Positions 19,025-32,700 of a stretch of 64,000 bases of DNA are shown here, piece by piece (position 1 is the first letter of the stretch; each line of letters starts with the position of its first letter). The notes under the pieces were generated by a model. The model did no database searches. It had not been told where the DNA came from and was given only the letters and a program-made list of their open reading frames with translations. The translations under genes and the position numbers were made by a program. This DNA is from Cinclus cinclus (Eukaryota; Chordata; Aves; Passeriformes; Cinclidae): contig NC_085050.1 in NCBI RefSeq assembly GCF_963662255.1, forward strand, positions 2,263,694 through 2,327,693, read 5' to 3'.

Positions 19025-19925
19025 CATTATAATTTAAGGAAGGAAACTTGCAGTTTGGACCTGGTAGAAACAAGGATAGAAAAATCCCATGGTCAGGTCA
19101 GACCAGAGTGCTCCAAGCCCTGTCCCCACCAGGGTGTCACTGCCTTTAGAGCAAAGAGTTTCTTCCTAACACCAGTTCTAGAAGCCAACCCCTCTACCTG
19201 GTGCTGAGGGACACGAGGAGGGACAGCTCAGCATCACCCAGGATCTGCTAAACTCCACCCTGCACTCCCTGCTCCCTCTGGGATACAGAATTCAGTTCCT
19301 GGGAAGCTCCTGCTGCTGCTGGCTCCCAGACAGTGCTGAGCTCACCCATCTGCTCTGTCTTGGCAGCAGGGGAGGGGAGGAACAACAATCATTTTCAATC
19401 CAAGCCTAATGTGTGCACAAAGAGCCCCGAGGATTCCTCTGGCACAGCCTGTGGCAGGGAAGATGGCTGCTGGAGTGGGCCAGGGAGGCATTTTCCCCAT
19501 CCTGGCTCAGCCTTTTGTTGGAAGTGAATGTTTCTGAGTGTCTGCAGCCAGTCTGCCGTGACCGAGCGTCTCCTCTCTCCGTGGAGGTGTTCTCATCCCT
19601 TTTGTGCCTTTGGGAGTCTTGCCCTTCCAACATTTCCAGCACAATTCCTGCACTGTTGCAGAGAGCCTTGAAAGGCTGAGCCATGAAGACCCTGGTTTGG
19701 GACTCATGATCTTCTGCCTGCAGTTTTCCCTTTGCTGTCCAGGCCAGCAATCCACATTCCCATCCTACTAACAGGACAGCGAGGAGCAAATCAACATTTT
19801 CTTTGTGATCTGGACATTGGAGGGGTTTTGTGATAATTTAAATCCCTGTTTTTGTCCTCTGGGTGTGCAGTTGTCTGTGCAACCTCATCCAGACCTGTTT
19901 TCCTTCCTGTTTCCCCCCCAAGTGT

Positions 19926-20110
19926 GGGCACAGGGTGCCCAGAGAAGCTGTGGCTGCCCCTGGATCCCTGGAAGTGTCCAAAGCCAGGCTTTAGAAGGCT
20001 TGGAGCAACCTGGGCTATTGGAAGATGTCCCTGCCCATGGATGGGGTGGGATGAGATGATCCTTAAGGTCTCTCCCAGCCCAACCCATTCAGGTAATTCT
20101 ATAATTCTAA
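19926..20110 (+). mobile_element. CR1 3' end
   Basis: GGGCACAGGGTGCCCAGAG through TCTCCCAGCCCAACCCATTC, with a tail ATTCTATAATTCT. Confidence 0.92.
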
Positions 20111-21960
20111 AGCAGAAGGTGAAGGATGCTCTCAGCTTTTCTTGAGGAACGTGTTGCTTAATGGGTCAGAAATACCCTCAAGGCTGTCAGCCAGCCCTTG
20201 AGGAGTTCACTGACACCTGCACAAGGCTGGAGTTTAGGGAAAACCTGTCTCAACCAGGGCATCACACCAGATAAATTATTGTGACTTAATTGAATTGCCT
20301 TTTCTTCCTCCTCTTTTTTCCATTTCTTTTGTCTCTAAGTCAGAGGCTTTCAGTATTTGCGTATCATATGAAGCCAGATTTCCTCTCATTTCCAGTGGAA
20401 GAGAAGGGAGCAGCTGAGCACTGTCCAGGAAGAAAAGCTGTTGGAGTTTGGGGGAAATGGTGGTTTCTGGTTCAAAGCCCAGCCCTGGTGCTGAGTTGTT
20501 TGTGCCTTTGTTTCACCAGCAGCTTTTTGCTGCTGTATCACACCTGGTTTGCATGGAGTGAGCCCTCTGGATTCCTCCTTCCTTGCAGTCTCACCTTTCT
20601 TTCCTTGAAGGGGTCATTTGATCCACAGGTGTGGTTTTGGACTTCTCTGTTGTGTTAAAAAATCCATTCTCAGCCTCAGTGCTGTTACAGAGCGGCCTCT
20701 TGTAGGAGAAAAGCAAAATAATGGGAAAAAGATGCAGAGTGAATCCACTCTCATGCTTGGGAGGAAAAGCTCAGCTAAAGACTCTGAACATCAAAATCCT
20801 CCCATCTGCTCCTGCTTTTTAGTTGACCCTACAGATGAAGTAAAGGAAGGGGAAAGCTTTGATTCAGCTGGTTAAATCCAGGTCAAAATGCTTAAAAGGC
20901 TCCAATGTGAAGTTCCTGTGGGGTTGCAGACCCCTGCATGGAGCCCTCGCCCCAAATCAGCAGAGCAAGGAGCAGAAATTCCTCTGTTTTCCCTCCCAAG
21001 TGAAGATAAAAAGAGGGTAGGAGAAAGAAAAGCAAGAGCAGAGCTGTTTCCCTGCTCCTGTGTTGCCTCTGCTGATGGTTATTTTGGGATCTGTGTTTTG
21101 TTCCCTTTTTGAGATACCTGAAAAGTTCAGTTTGGAATGTCTCAGGGGAAGACTTAGGGAAAAAGAACAGATACAGCACATTTCTAGTAAAGATACTGAA
21201 GTAAAACCTGAATTTCAGTGTTAATAACATGACCTGGAAACAGACCCCCAGCCTGGCTGTCCCATCTTGTGGTTCCACCTCAACCACAAGCAACCAAGTT
21301 CTCCAAGGAAAGGAGAATTTCTGGAGACAAAACCCCTTAAAACAGCTTAAAAAAAAATCCATTCTGTTGTGTCTATAAAGCACAAGTGAACAAAATTCTG
21401 GGTACAGCAGCTGGATGACCCCTCAAGTCCTCTCTCAGCTCTTGGAAAGGGGAAACCAGACACATCTTTGGAGTTTGAGGCTAGAAAGGGTAAAATGAGG
21501 AAATCTGTTGGTCTCTGGTTCCCTTGTTGCTGCTCCAGATCTGCAGCCTCTTCTCAGGAGGTTCAGGGGTGCTTGATCCCCACTTGGCTCGTGGTCATTC
21601 CCAGACAAAAAGAGTACAACAGCCTCTCCTCCAGCTGGATAATCAGGAATGCCATCAATCCATCATTGCATGTGATGGCTGGCTCAGTTCTTACCCATTC
21701 CTTGCAGCAGGATGAAAAACCTACATCAACTACCTCAGTATTTCCCAGCAGGGCTGGACTGAGATCCCTTGGGGCTCTTTTGGGAGCAACCTGTAGTCCA
21801 CCCCAGGAATTCTTTCTGTGTTGGAAAAGAATTGGAGAACTCCTTCAGGAAGCAGTAAGAGAAGTGGAAAGGTTAATTTGGTGTGTGCCAGGGTGGGGAT
21901 GCAGGATGCTGGAAACTGGAAGGGTAAGGAGAGGTGAAGCTCTGGTGGTGGAGAGCAGGA

Positions 21961-22302
21961 TTTGGGGAGATCTTCCAGTACCTAAAGGGGGCTTACAGGA
22001 AAACTGGAGAGGGACTTTGGGCAAAGAGTGGAATCACAAGACAAGGGTGAATGGGCTTCAGCTGAGGGAGGGCAGGGTTAGGTGGGATTTTGGGAAGGAA
22101 TTCCTCCCTGTGAGGGTGGGCAGGCCCTGGCACAGGGTGCCCAGAGAAGCTGTGGCTGTCCCTGGATCCCTCGAAGTGTCCAAGGCCAGGCTGGATGGGG
22201 CTTGGAGCAGCCTCGGATAGTGGGAGGTGTCCCTGCCCGTGGGGATGGAAGATGCTCTTTAAACCCCTTCCAACCTGAACCATTCCAGGATTCTGTGATT
22301 TA
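21961..22302 (+). mobile_element. CR1 3' fragment, longer copy
   Basis: Begins at GGGGAGATCTTCCAGTACCT, runs through AACTGGAGAGGGACTTTGGG and the GGCACAGGGTGCCCAGAG block, and ends ATTCTGTGATTTA. One of the longer copies here. Confidence 0.92.
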
Positions 22303-22484
22303 CTGCCTGCTCTGTTTAGAGGGTGGGACCTGTTCCTGTGCTCAGGGTTTGGCACAGCAGAGCCCTGTTCCATCCCATCAGTGCACCACCAAAAAGAGGG
22401 AGGGGGAATTTTGCTTTCCCTGAACCCCAGTAACCTTGGTTACGACATCTCCCTTGTGGTGAGCAGACAGGCTGAGAGGAGAAA

Positions 22485-23003
22485 TGCTGGAACCCAGAAA
22501 CCTGGGAGTTTTGGGCTTTCTGTGCTTTCTGACGCCCTGGGAGAACTCTGCTTTTGACCTCAGGCCTTGGAGAAGGTTTCCAAATTTGAGTGATGGAGTT
22601 AAAGTCACGCGTGTGTGGTTGGAATAGAAATGTGTGAATTCACATGGTGAAGGGTTTGGAATTTGTGGTTTTAGAATATAGTAATAGGTATGGGACAAGT
22701 TGGAGGATTTGGGGTGGTGTCTCTGTCTTCTTCACGATTTCATGTAGTAGTTTCTGGTTGGACAGTGCTGCACTGAGGGTCACAGGAGTTTAGTTATTGT
22801 GTAAAAAGTGTAAATAATATAGGTGTTAATAGTCTATTGGACTGTTTAGCTTTAAAAGACCTTGTAACTAGCTAGGTTCACCTCCGTCTTGCTCACTTTT
22901 AGCTGGTAAGCTAAATCTTTAGATAAGATTTAATAAACAACCAAGCCTGAACACGAGAAATTAATCTCCTTCGTGTTTTTAATCCTGACTCTGAGTGAAG
23001 ACA
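22485..23003 (+). mobile_element. Solo LTR, copy 1
   Basis: About 520 bp clearly related over its whole length to the copy at 44036-44606. It has a TATA-like TAAATAATATAG near 22811, AATAAA at 22932-22937 and a U5-like end TGACTCTGAGTGAAGACA. No gag, pol or env-like frame lies next to it, so it is read as a solo LTR of an endogenous retrovirus. Boundaries are approximate; I could not see a sure target-site duplication. Confidence 0.75.
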
Positions 23004-24235
23004 GGCACTGAGAATGAAGACAAGCCACTGATTAGGTGGTGCAGTTACCCCTTTTACAGAGAAGTCCTTTCCTTACGGATGCACCGAGCACTCCGTGTAC
23101 CCACGGAGGGGAAACAGCACAGCAAGGAGGCAAAGGAGGATTTTGGTGAGGCAAGAAAAAGTGTTGTCAGTGTGGTGTCACGGGGTTCTCATCACCCCAG
23201 TGCTCTTGGCAAGTCCCTCCTGAGGAATTCCACTCTTTGATACACTGAGAAGTTGTTCCTTCTCCCCTTTGTTCTTGCCCAACTTACGTCCCGTGGAGAT
23301 TTGTTTTTGTAGCTCCTGGAGATGAAACAATCCCTGATTGAAAATGCTAACGAGGTGTCCACAGTTGGATGGCTTTGTAAAAAAGGGGCTCGTGGTTTAA
23401 ATCCTTAATCATGGTGGATTTGGGAGCCTCAGCCTACCCAGGACAATACCTGGATTCTGTTATTTGTGTGGCTTTCCCCCCATCCTTTGGCTCTGGAAGG
23501 TCTCTCCTGCCTTGTGCAGAAATTCCTGCTCATAATTTCCTCCCTTTTCCCGTTGGAAGAGCTGTGACTTGGGCCGTGTCGCCGTTCTCTTCCTCAGGGA
23601 ATTTCCAGATTCCTCTTTTCCCATGTTACCAATATTGTGTCTGGTGAGGAGGATGGCACCTCCAGATGTCTGTTTACCTCCAATCCCTCCTGTGCTCCAG
23701 GCCCTCTGGAGACACATCCCCAGCCAAGCTTTCTCCTAAAAATATTTTTAACCCTTCCTCCCTCCCACTCGTCTTCCCAAACCAGATCCCCTGGGAACTT
23801 GCTGAACAAGATCATTCTCACTCACACGGTCTCTGGTGACTGCACAAAACAGCTCAGCTCTGCTTTCAGAAATAAACTTCTTACACGTATTTTTCTTGTC
23901 TGCACCCAGTTTTTTTTCCTTGCATTTTCACACAAAATCCCAGTTGTCAGGCCAACAAGGGGAAGTTTGAAGCCTGTTTGAATTTTAGCTTGAAGTGGGT
24001 GATTTTTTTTAATTTTTTTTTTTTTTCATCTTTCTGTATTTTGAAGTCCTTTGGGCAATGTTAGGCTTGTTTTTCCTGGTGCATTCTCTGACCTGATTGA
24101 CCAAAGTTTTTGTGCTGTTCTCATACTAATTTTGGAACTTTTTTGATGATGTGCAGGCTTTTATTTAGTCTGGTCTCTTAAGGCTGTGGGTCCTACCCCA
24201 GTGCAGATATTGTTGCTGTTGTATCCTACACCTGA

Positions 24236-24292
24236 TGATTGGACTGGACGACCTTGGAGCTCTTTTCCAACCTTAAGGGTTCTCTGATTCCA
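24236..24292 (+). mobile_element. Short CR1 3' end
   Basis: TGGACTGGACGACCTTGGAG and TTTTCCAACCTTAAGGGTTC are a sense CR1 3' end of only about 57 bp. Confidence 0.72.
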
Positions 24293-25245
24293 TCACCCCC
24301 AAGCTGTGGGAGCAGCACAGGGGAGTCTCTCATCCAAGATGGACCACAGAGTGGGGTGAAACCTCCTTATACTGGGTTTGTGAGGCCAGGTTTTGGTAGC
24401 CAGAGGCTACAGGATTGGCTTCTGGGAGGCTGCTGGAATAAATTAAATTAAATTAATTCCCCCAGCTGAGTCTGTTTTACCCATGGCAGTAACCGGTGAG
24501 TGATTCCTGTTCAGTTCTTGGCCATGCACAGCTCTGTGCCTGCCTGGAGGCCTCCTCCTGACTTTTTGAACTGAGTTTGTTCAGAACAAGGTGTGTTTTA
24601 CAGCTGCAGGTATGTGCTGTAAACTCTTTCTCCCTGATTTAATCCTGCTGGCCAGAAGGGGCAAGAGAAGCAGAGATGTGTGGGTTTGTTCTCATTGTTG
24701 TTTCACGAGTGACGCTCAGCCCAGGGCTGTTATTTTTGGAGAGTTTGGTGCTCATGTTTATTGCAGAGGCTCCTCGAGCTCTGGGGCTTTGAGGTGCGTA
24801 AATCTAAATAAGGATGACATTTAAAATAGGTTACATGCTCTCCCCGAGTGTGCAGAGAGGAAATATGAGTAGACTGACTTCAGATCCTTCAAGTAAAAAA
24901 TCCCCCATGGGAGTGCCATTGAAGTTCTCAGCACCTCCAGGTAATTATATTCTGACATAAGTTGTTTGGACCACAATTCAAGGTAACTCTAATCTGGACC
25001 TCATTATGACGGATAAGAATTAATCACTGAGCTGGACGTGGGATTGTTCCCTGGAGGCACGTGGTCGTGACCTGCCTGCAGAAATTTGGGCAAAGATGGG
25101 ACAGTTTTAGCTAAAATCACGTGTGTAAACACAGATACAGGGAGAGGTTCAAGAGGGTTGGGCAGCAGAGCTTACAAAAGTTAAGGGTAAAGGAAGGATT
25201 GGGAAGGAAAAGGACATGGAGAAGGAGATGGAAGTGGGAACTGAG

Positions 25246-25425
25246 AGTCCTGGATTTGGGTTGGAAGAGACCTCAAAGACCCACGGCAGTTCCACCCCCT
25301 GCCATGGGCAGGGACATCTCCCACTGTCCCAGGCTGCTCCAAGCCCCAGTGTCCAACCTGGCCTTGGACACTTCCAGGGATCCAGGGGCAGCCACAGCTG
25401 CTCTGGGCACCCTGTGCCAGTCATT
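25246..25425 (-). mobile_element. CR1 3' fragment
   Basis: GGGTTGGAAGAGACC, CCCTGCCATGGGCAGGGACA and CCTTGGACACTTCCAGGGAT on the minus strand; truncated at GGCACCCTGTGCCAG. Confidence 0.93.
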
Positions 25426-25751
25426 TTTCTTCTCCCAGAAAAAAAACTCTTCCACAAAACACAAGAGAAATAAGTTTTTGGGAGCCTGCTGGGTCTGCAG
25501 GTACAATTTCCCTTCCAGAGCTGCCTTTGGACAGTGAAGAGCTGGGAAAGGACCCAGGAGCTCTGGACAGTGGAGGAGCAGCATTCCATTTCTCCTTGGA
25601 AAGGAAGGCTCGTGCACAGGTATTCAGCTGATGGGGACAGTTCGGAGGACAACAGCCACTTCCAGCAGTTTTCCAGGCTCTTTTAGGGCTGGGGTCTGGA
25701 TTGTCTGCTCAGCCTTGCAGGGAGCTGAGGTTTTTTTGGTCTAGGTTTATT

Positions 25752-25926
25752 CCCAGTCCAGGCACAGCTGCCCAGGGCAGTGATGGAGTCCCCATCTCTG
25801 GAGGGATTTCAAAGCCATGTGGATGTGGCACTTGGGGACAGGGGTCAGCGGTGGCCTCGGCAGTGCTGGGGGAATGGTTGGACTGGATGATCTGAGTGGG
25901 ATGATGGAATAAATGATTCTGTGAGT
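25752..25926 (+). mobile_element. CR1 3' end, second subfamily
   Basis: CACAGCTGCCCAGGGCAGTG, GGATGTGGCACTTGGGGACA and GGACTGGATGATCTGAG, ending AATGATTCTGTGAG. Confidence 0.92.
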
Positions 25927-28900
25927 CTGATTCTGAAAGACACACAAGGGATCTCAATTCTCGTGGTAATTCTCTTTCCCTTAATCCCGGGTGGATGGCC
26001 TGATATGGAATATCAAGAACATGGCTGAGAAGAGAAAGATCTGGGGATCTTTTCTTCTTTAATTGTTCTCCAGCACCACAGGTGGGAGTTCAGCTGATCC
26101 TGACTGATCCAAGCTCTTCCCCTGGTTGAAAGTGATCCTTGTACTTTGCTCTTCAGGGGAATCCTCCAACACACCAGCGTGGCCCTGGCAGATTTCATGT
26201 CCAATGTGGATCCTGATATTTTACCTGGCCCAGAAAAGGTTCAAACCTACTTGAGCTTTTGCTACAACTCAAATTTAAACTGCCAGACCTGAAGAAAGCA
26301 AACCATGTTCCCCCACTGCCTTTGGTGTAGCATCCAAAAAATAACCCAGTGCTTTTTTCCTTCATGATTGAAACCAGAATCCCTCTTCAAAGCATCAATC
26401 CAGGGCAGGTATGGAGCAGTATTTCCTCTGTGCATCTTTTAACCCACAGAAGTAGGAACATGGGGTTGTATTTCTGGAATCTGGGGGTTGTCAGAATTTA
26501 AGGGCAGAGTTGCCTGTGCTTGCTATCCAGTGATGAGATGTTCTGTTTCCTTGCTTGTTCCCTCTCTTTGTTTCAATCCTTTTTATATCAGTCCTCAAGA
26601 TTTACACACCATCCTTGATAACAAAGGCCTGTAAGATATTTTAAAGATAAAAATGATACAATACTGCATCTCTATATTCTTTCCCCTTTCCTCTGCCCAA
26701 GCAAGGAGGCTTTACTTGCTTTACTATATATTTACATTTTTAAAATCTTGCTGCCATCTGAAGCTGCTGGCTCCAGTTTGGGGCTTTCTTGGGCGTATTT
26801 TTTTTAAAATTAATTTTTTGTTGTTGTTACCCTCTCGAGAGAAAGAAACCACGCGGGTTTCCAAGTTCCTTGAATAAACGTCAAATAAAACATTCCAAAC
26901 AGTTATTCAGGCTGCTAATAAACAGTGAGACATCCTTCCTGTAGAGAAGCTGAACAATGGTTTCCTCTGACAGAAGCACAACATTAGGAGCCTTCCATAT
27001 GTTGGTGCTGATTTAAACAGCGGCAGCATCTCCGAGAGGGACTGGAGCCCCCAGTGAGTATCTGGATATCCTGTGGGGAGAAAAACTCTGTGGGTAACTC
27101 CCCCCACCATGACAAAATTCTGGGAGTTTTGTCCCTGTCTCCTCAACATCATCCAGTTTTGAGAGCATCTGCCTCCTTCCCTGAGATTTTTAATCTTCCT
27201 GGCACATCCAGGCTTGCCCTGAGTGCCTCAGGGAGGCAGGTGAGCCATCCCTCACCTCCAGCTCCAGGATGGCCTCCAGGGAGGAGCATTGCTGGCTCCC
27301 AGTTTGACCAGTTTGATGTGTGTCCCTGCAGCCCTGGTGAGCACATCACCTTCCCGTTTTTGCTCCAGCAACACCCCCTCTCCTCCATGGGCTGTATTCC
27401 CTGGGGAAGGGACCCCACCCGGGGTGGGAGAAACAGCAGATAACAGATATGGACAAACCCCTTATTTTCCTTTGCTTCTCCTAATTTTTAGATGCCCAAA
27501 TGTGGGAGCACAGTGCTCACACTGATTTCACTCCTCAGGTGGTGACCAGGATGGGCCTCTCCAGGTGAACCTGGCACTGATGGCTTTGTCCTTGCTCGAG
27601 CTGGTGTCCACCTCCACACTGGGGACGTGTGGAAGGTGACAGTGGGGACAGAGTGGCTGAGGTTGGAAAGGCTCTGGCTCCTGGAGCTGCTCCCACTCCT
27701 GCAGTCCAGGCTCAGCCTCCAAGGGAAGAGCCCATTCTGGTTGATGTGTCCCGGACAAGGAGTGAGGAAATTGGATGTGGTGCTTCCTAAATCCTGCACA
27801 AACACGGAGAGCTGGGAGTAACCCTGGAGAGGGCAGAGCTCCTTGGGTAGTTCTTGCTCAGAGCAGCATCTAAATCTTTATTAACCAGTTCAGACACAGC
27901 CAGAACAGGTCGGGATGTCTGGAGAGTCCAGGAGCAAAGCTCCCCTTTGGGCTGCTCTCCTTGTTGCCAAGATCTGTCACCTTTTGGTGAAAACCTTGGA
28001 AATTAAAAGGGTTATTGGGCATTTTTTCTCTGCTGTGCGGCCCCAAGCAATGGATCTGGTAGAAGCACACCCAGCTGTTGTCCTGGGAGTCAGTGTGGTC
28101 AAACAGGCTGTTTGACCTTGGCTGGGGGGGGTCACCTTGATGGTCACTTGTTCTTGGACACCGTCACCATCCCATGAATATCCTCTCCATTTGTGGCGTC
28201 CTGGAGTTTGGAGGGCTGGAGGTGAACCCTGTTCCTTGCTTGCAGGAGATCCAAAATCACTGCCATGTTTTAGGAATTAATTTAATTTCCCCATTATTAT
28301 CATTAGTAGTGTTATTAAAATAATTTTTTTTTTTTCTAAATTTTGACCTCCCCAACATACAGAAATCCACAAGCTTCTGACTCGGGGTGTGTGCTGACCA
28401 GGGAAGAGAACATGAGGTCCAAAGGAGAGGTGCTGGTGCTACAGCAGTGCTGGGGCTCTTTCCCAGAGATTTTTTCTCCTTGGGTGGACCTAACCAACCT
28501 CCTGTTCAGGACCACCACTCACCACCACCCAGTGGTCAGGCTTTAAAACCAACCTGGAGCCACCTTCCCAGCAGAAATGAAGCCCCTGTGGGGAGGTCAC
28601 CATGGAGGAGAAGTGTTGTGGTGGCCTTGGTTTCACCCCAACCCTCCGTGTGCCGTGTCCTGCTCCTCACAAACCCACTCTGCAGTACAAAGGGCCAGGT
28701 TTTGGTGCAGAGAGCCTTCTCAAGGGATTTTCCTCAGCTCCTGGGCAGAAGGGATATCTGGCTGATTTTGCAACGGGTGGACAGGGAAAGGTTTCCCAAC
28801 CCCTGAAGAAGTTGAGGCTGTCTGACCTCAGCACCTCACGAGCTCCATGGGGCAGCCCGGCTAGAAAACCCTCTTTAAATGATATTTTCCACCTTTTTTT

Positions 28901-31900
28901 TTTTTTTTTCCCCCTCCAGGTATAACCAAAAAAAAACCAAAAAAAACACGAGGAAAAGAGCCACGGAGAGTTCTTTTAGCTCTGCAGAGCCTGGCACTGG
29001 CACCCAGATGAGCTGCTTGCCTCAACCCTGCACCCTCAAGGGCTGTGCAGACGAAGCCTGTCCTGCCTCCCCCAGTGCCCAGGGATGGATTGTCCCACAT
29101 CCAGCGTGTGGCTGCTCTGCATCCTCCCATCCTCACCACGATTTTGCTGGAGAGAGAGGAGGAGGGAGCCCTGGCACAGCGGGAGCCCCCCGCCGGTCCC
29201 GGCACCCGCGTTCTGCACAATGTCCATTTGTTCTGGGTGCTAACACGAAATGACAAAAGACTCCAGATTCATGCTGGACAAAATTGTCCCCTTGCTAATT
29301 ATTAGATTATGAAATGTGTTTCGTAATGTAATGAATAATGGGGGGGGGGGGGAAAACGACACACTGGATTCTTTTTTTTTTTTTCCCTGCTTAAATCTGG
29401 ATTTTTTCATTGTTTGCCCCGGAGTTTTTGTTGGTAGGTTGAAACAGAGATGCGAAAAGAATGGGAAAGGCTGGGTTTTATTTGTGCCTTGCCTGTTAAA
29501 GCTGTGACTTGGCTCACACAGTAAGTGCAAACAATTCTCTCCTGGCAAGTGTTCAGTGGAGACATTACTGATGACAGACTTTATTAAGTGCAGGTTTGCT
29601 TGTTATTAAATTCGCTCTGTGCTTGTTTCCGAAGCTGCTGGCCTGGCCGGCTGCGTCCTATTAGGATCTTTAGGAAGAAAGAAAGGAACAGAACATTGTA
29701 TGCAGCACAGCCAGCGATGAGGTGATAGGGAAGCCAGCACTGGGGAAGGAGACCCAAGGAGATAATTAATTGCTACGTTTAAAACAAACATTTGTTTGGT
29801 TTATTGAGTTAATTCAAGCCATCCCTTGATGATTCCTGGTTTCCAGGTGAAGCTGGGCATGTGTTCCCGTGTCAGCACGCTCAGGGCTGTGGGAGGTCAA
29901 TGTATGTTACATTAATTGTTTGGGGGGGAAAAAAAAGCCACCATAAAAGTAGAGGCATGTTTCTAATTTCTCAAAGCCTTGTTTAAACTCTTCCCTTTTC
30001 TCATCCCAGCTATTGTATGGACAGCCACCAATGACAGCCCTTCTATACAAAATAAATATCTTATAAAGTCTTCATCTCATGGCTGAATGCCTCCATTGCT
30101 GCAGTTCCAAACATTAATGGCCCCAGGCCATGTTAAAAATTAAAAGGTTCCAGGGTCCAGCAGGTGGGTGCCAGTTACTTCCTGAAAATCAGGTCCCTTT
30201 TCAAGGTGTCCCAGCTCCAGATCCCATCAGAGGGTGATTTGTGTGAGGAATCTTGGCTGATTGTTTGGAAGCACTTGAAACAAATGGGAGCTGCTCAAAT
30301 TTAATAGAGCAGGAATTGATCCACAGTAGTCAAAGAGGAAAAATAGGCTGATTTTACATTGAAGATTTCAAGTGGTTTTGGACTGAGATTTTTCAAGTGT
30401 ACCCTGTGAGGTGGCACCTTGCTCCCATCGGCCTAGATCAATCAAACAATAATTTGGGATCAACAACTGTTTTGGTGTAAAGATCTGGGGGTTTTTTTTG
30501 TTTTGTTTTGTTTTTTTTTTTTTTTTAATTTATTTTTTTTATTTCCCACTCTGAGTTTGCAATTTGCTCTTTAAAGAATATTTGTGATATGGGGCTGTTG
30601 GGGCTGCTTGTAGTGGTGAAAGAGCTCAGGTTAAGTCCAGGAATTACTGTTCTTTCCCTCCACAGGGTGAGAAATTCACAAAGAAAAACAAACAACAAAA
30701 AATTTTGATTTATTTTTTTCCTGCTTCTAATGGAATAATCTCCCTTCACTTCAGTTTTGGGGTGAAGAAGCAAACTGTGCCTGCCACCCAGTGAATTTTG
30801 TAGTTGAGGGACAAAACTCCTCCAGCCAAAGGGGTTCCAAGGAATGACAAGGCTGGGATGTGCCAGGCAGGTTTGCTCCCCTGCAGCCAGCAAGGACCCA
30901 AAACCCCAAGCTGCCTCTGGGCTCCATCTCTGTATCCTTTGACTATCAAAAACCACGGGAGGGAGGGGACAGAATAACAAAATACTTCTCTTCCCTCGTT
31001 CTTCCCTTCAGGTTTTTGAGGCACCACTAATGACAGCGGGTGAGAGTCTGTGTTTTGCAATTTATCACTTTGCCACCCAGATGAAGGGACTGGCTGCGCT
31101 CCTGATCTCCTCTTTTCCCTCTGAGGTCACAGACATGGTGTTATAAATATTTTTTTTTTTTTCCTTTAACCTGGGATCCTCCCTGGAGACCTGAGCAGTT
31201 TCTCCAGGTCTGCTTTTGCCACAGAGGTGACCTTGGGTGAGAGGTAAAGTCCCTTCCCTGGGATGCTCTGAGGTGGAGAAGAGCCACCAGAGTTTTACAC
31301 AAAAGGCAGAATTGACTTCTCAGCTATTCCCAGTTTCATTTGATTTGCACAGGCCACTCTCTGCTCAAAGCTCTGTCAAAGCCCATTTTGGCATCCTGGA
31401 AATACTGGAGCAGTTTGATTTCTGGGTAAGTAATAACCTCCTTCAGTCAAAAGCTTTCCAGGGTGCTTTGTCTGCTGTCCATTTATTTTCCATAAGGAAG
31501 ATGACTCCCCTCAACCTGAGATTGCTTTATCTCCCACTTTGCTCTCTCGCTGAAATGAATTGCAGGAAAAATCCATATACTCCTAGGAGAATCCAGGGGA
31601 ATGGATGCACAAAGGGTGCCTGGGTAAAATGAATATTGTGCTGATTCCATCTGAAAAATCATTATAAAGCTGCAGTCGCAGAAAACCAACTCCACCCCCC
31701 TCCGTTCATTTTAAAAAACTGGAGCATGAATGTTTCAGGTCATGTTTTATCTGGGAGTCTCCCTGCCCAGCTTGGGAACACAATGAGGATTGTGTCCCAG
31801 GTATGTCGGAGTTATTTTGCTACTGTTGGTGAATTTAGATGGAAAAAGTCAGGCACAAAAGGGCTTAAGTGATTTGGTTCAATTAACTATAAATTATGAA

Positions 31901-32700
31901 CCCTAATTCCCAGTTTACTAATCAGAGTATCACACAATGGCCCTGATTTCAGAAATTGCTTAAATATGTGCCTCTGCTCTGCTCAATGTTAAACATGTGC
32001 CTAAAAATAGGCAGATGGGCCATTTTGGGTGGAGAAATGTTTTCCCAACGAGCTTTTATATCTCTAAAATTTAGCCCTTGTGTTTCATTTGCTTGCTTTG
32101 AGGAGGGGAGGGTTTGGAGAAAAGAGGGAGAGCTGAAAACTGATGGACTCTGATGTTTTAAAAACTCTCTGCTCAAAGTCTTCTATGGCATGAGGTGCTG
32201 GAGGAGCTGCCAGTGAGGGCTCTCAGGGACACTCAATGAAGTGCTCAGGGTCAGAAAGGAAGAAAAAAAAAATCATCATTCCTGCAGGGTGAGAGGAGAA
32301 GACATCATGGAAGGAGCAGGAAAACCCTCAGCATCCCAAGTGGCCATGATGGGATGGATGGAAAGGGAAAGGAGCCTCCTCCACACCATCAGAGCTTCAC
32401 CAGCTTCAGCAAAGGAGGACTGAGCTCGCCTTTATTTCATTGTTCCCTGCCCTTATTTTTCTTTTTGTTTTTCTCACAGAGATGCCCAGACACTGCAGTT
32501 CCCAGCTGTCTCCAGCAGCCTGTTGGGATGACATGCAGAGGAGATAATTTTATGGAGTGGTTCCCCTACCCTGGCCTGTTACTTGAGGACATATTCCAGT
32601 ATTCCATCTGATCCCAGTTTAAAGCTCTTCCAAGAATTTCTGTGTGATTTAACAACCAAAAGGCCTCTTGGCTCCAATTTGTGCCTACCCTGACTTTTCA

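Larger units (their letters stand above)
17609..21960. other. Intergenic, CR1 copies and unique DNA
   Basis: Apart from the CR1 copies listed, I recognise no gene. Open frames here mostly cross CR1 sequence or are short. Confidence 0.5.
23004..32700. other. Intergenic, repeat-poor stretch
   Basis: Holds only three CR1 copies. It includes a run of 13 G bases (29340-29352), T-rich runs at about 28893-28909 and 30506-30540, and two repeat-free AT-rich blocks (about 24,810-25,030 and 29,945-30,120). No gene recognised. Confidence 0.5.

Noticed and set aside
21468..22220. Open frame of 250 codons on the plus strand
   Set aside because: Its second half is CR1 3' sequence and the first half shows no known domain.
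28387..29256. Overlapping open frames on both strands
   Set aside because: Frames are open on both strands with no domain, as expected for stop-poor DNA; no splice or conservation evidence.
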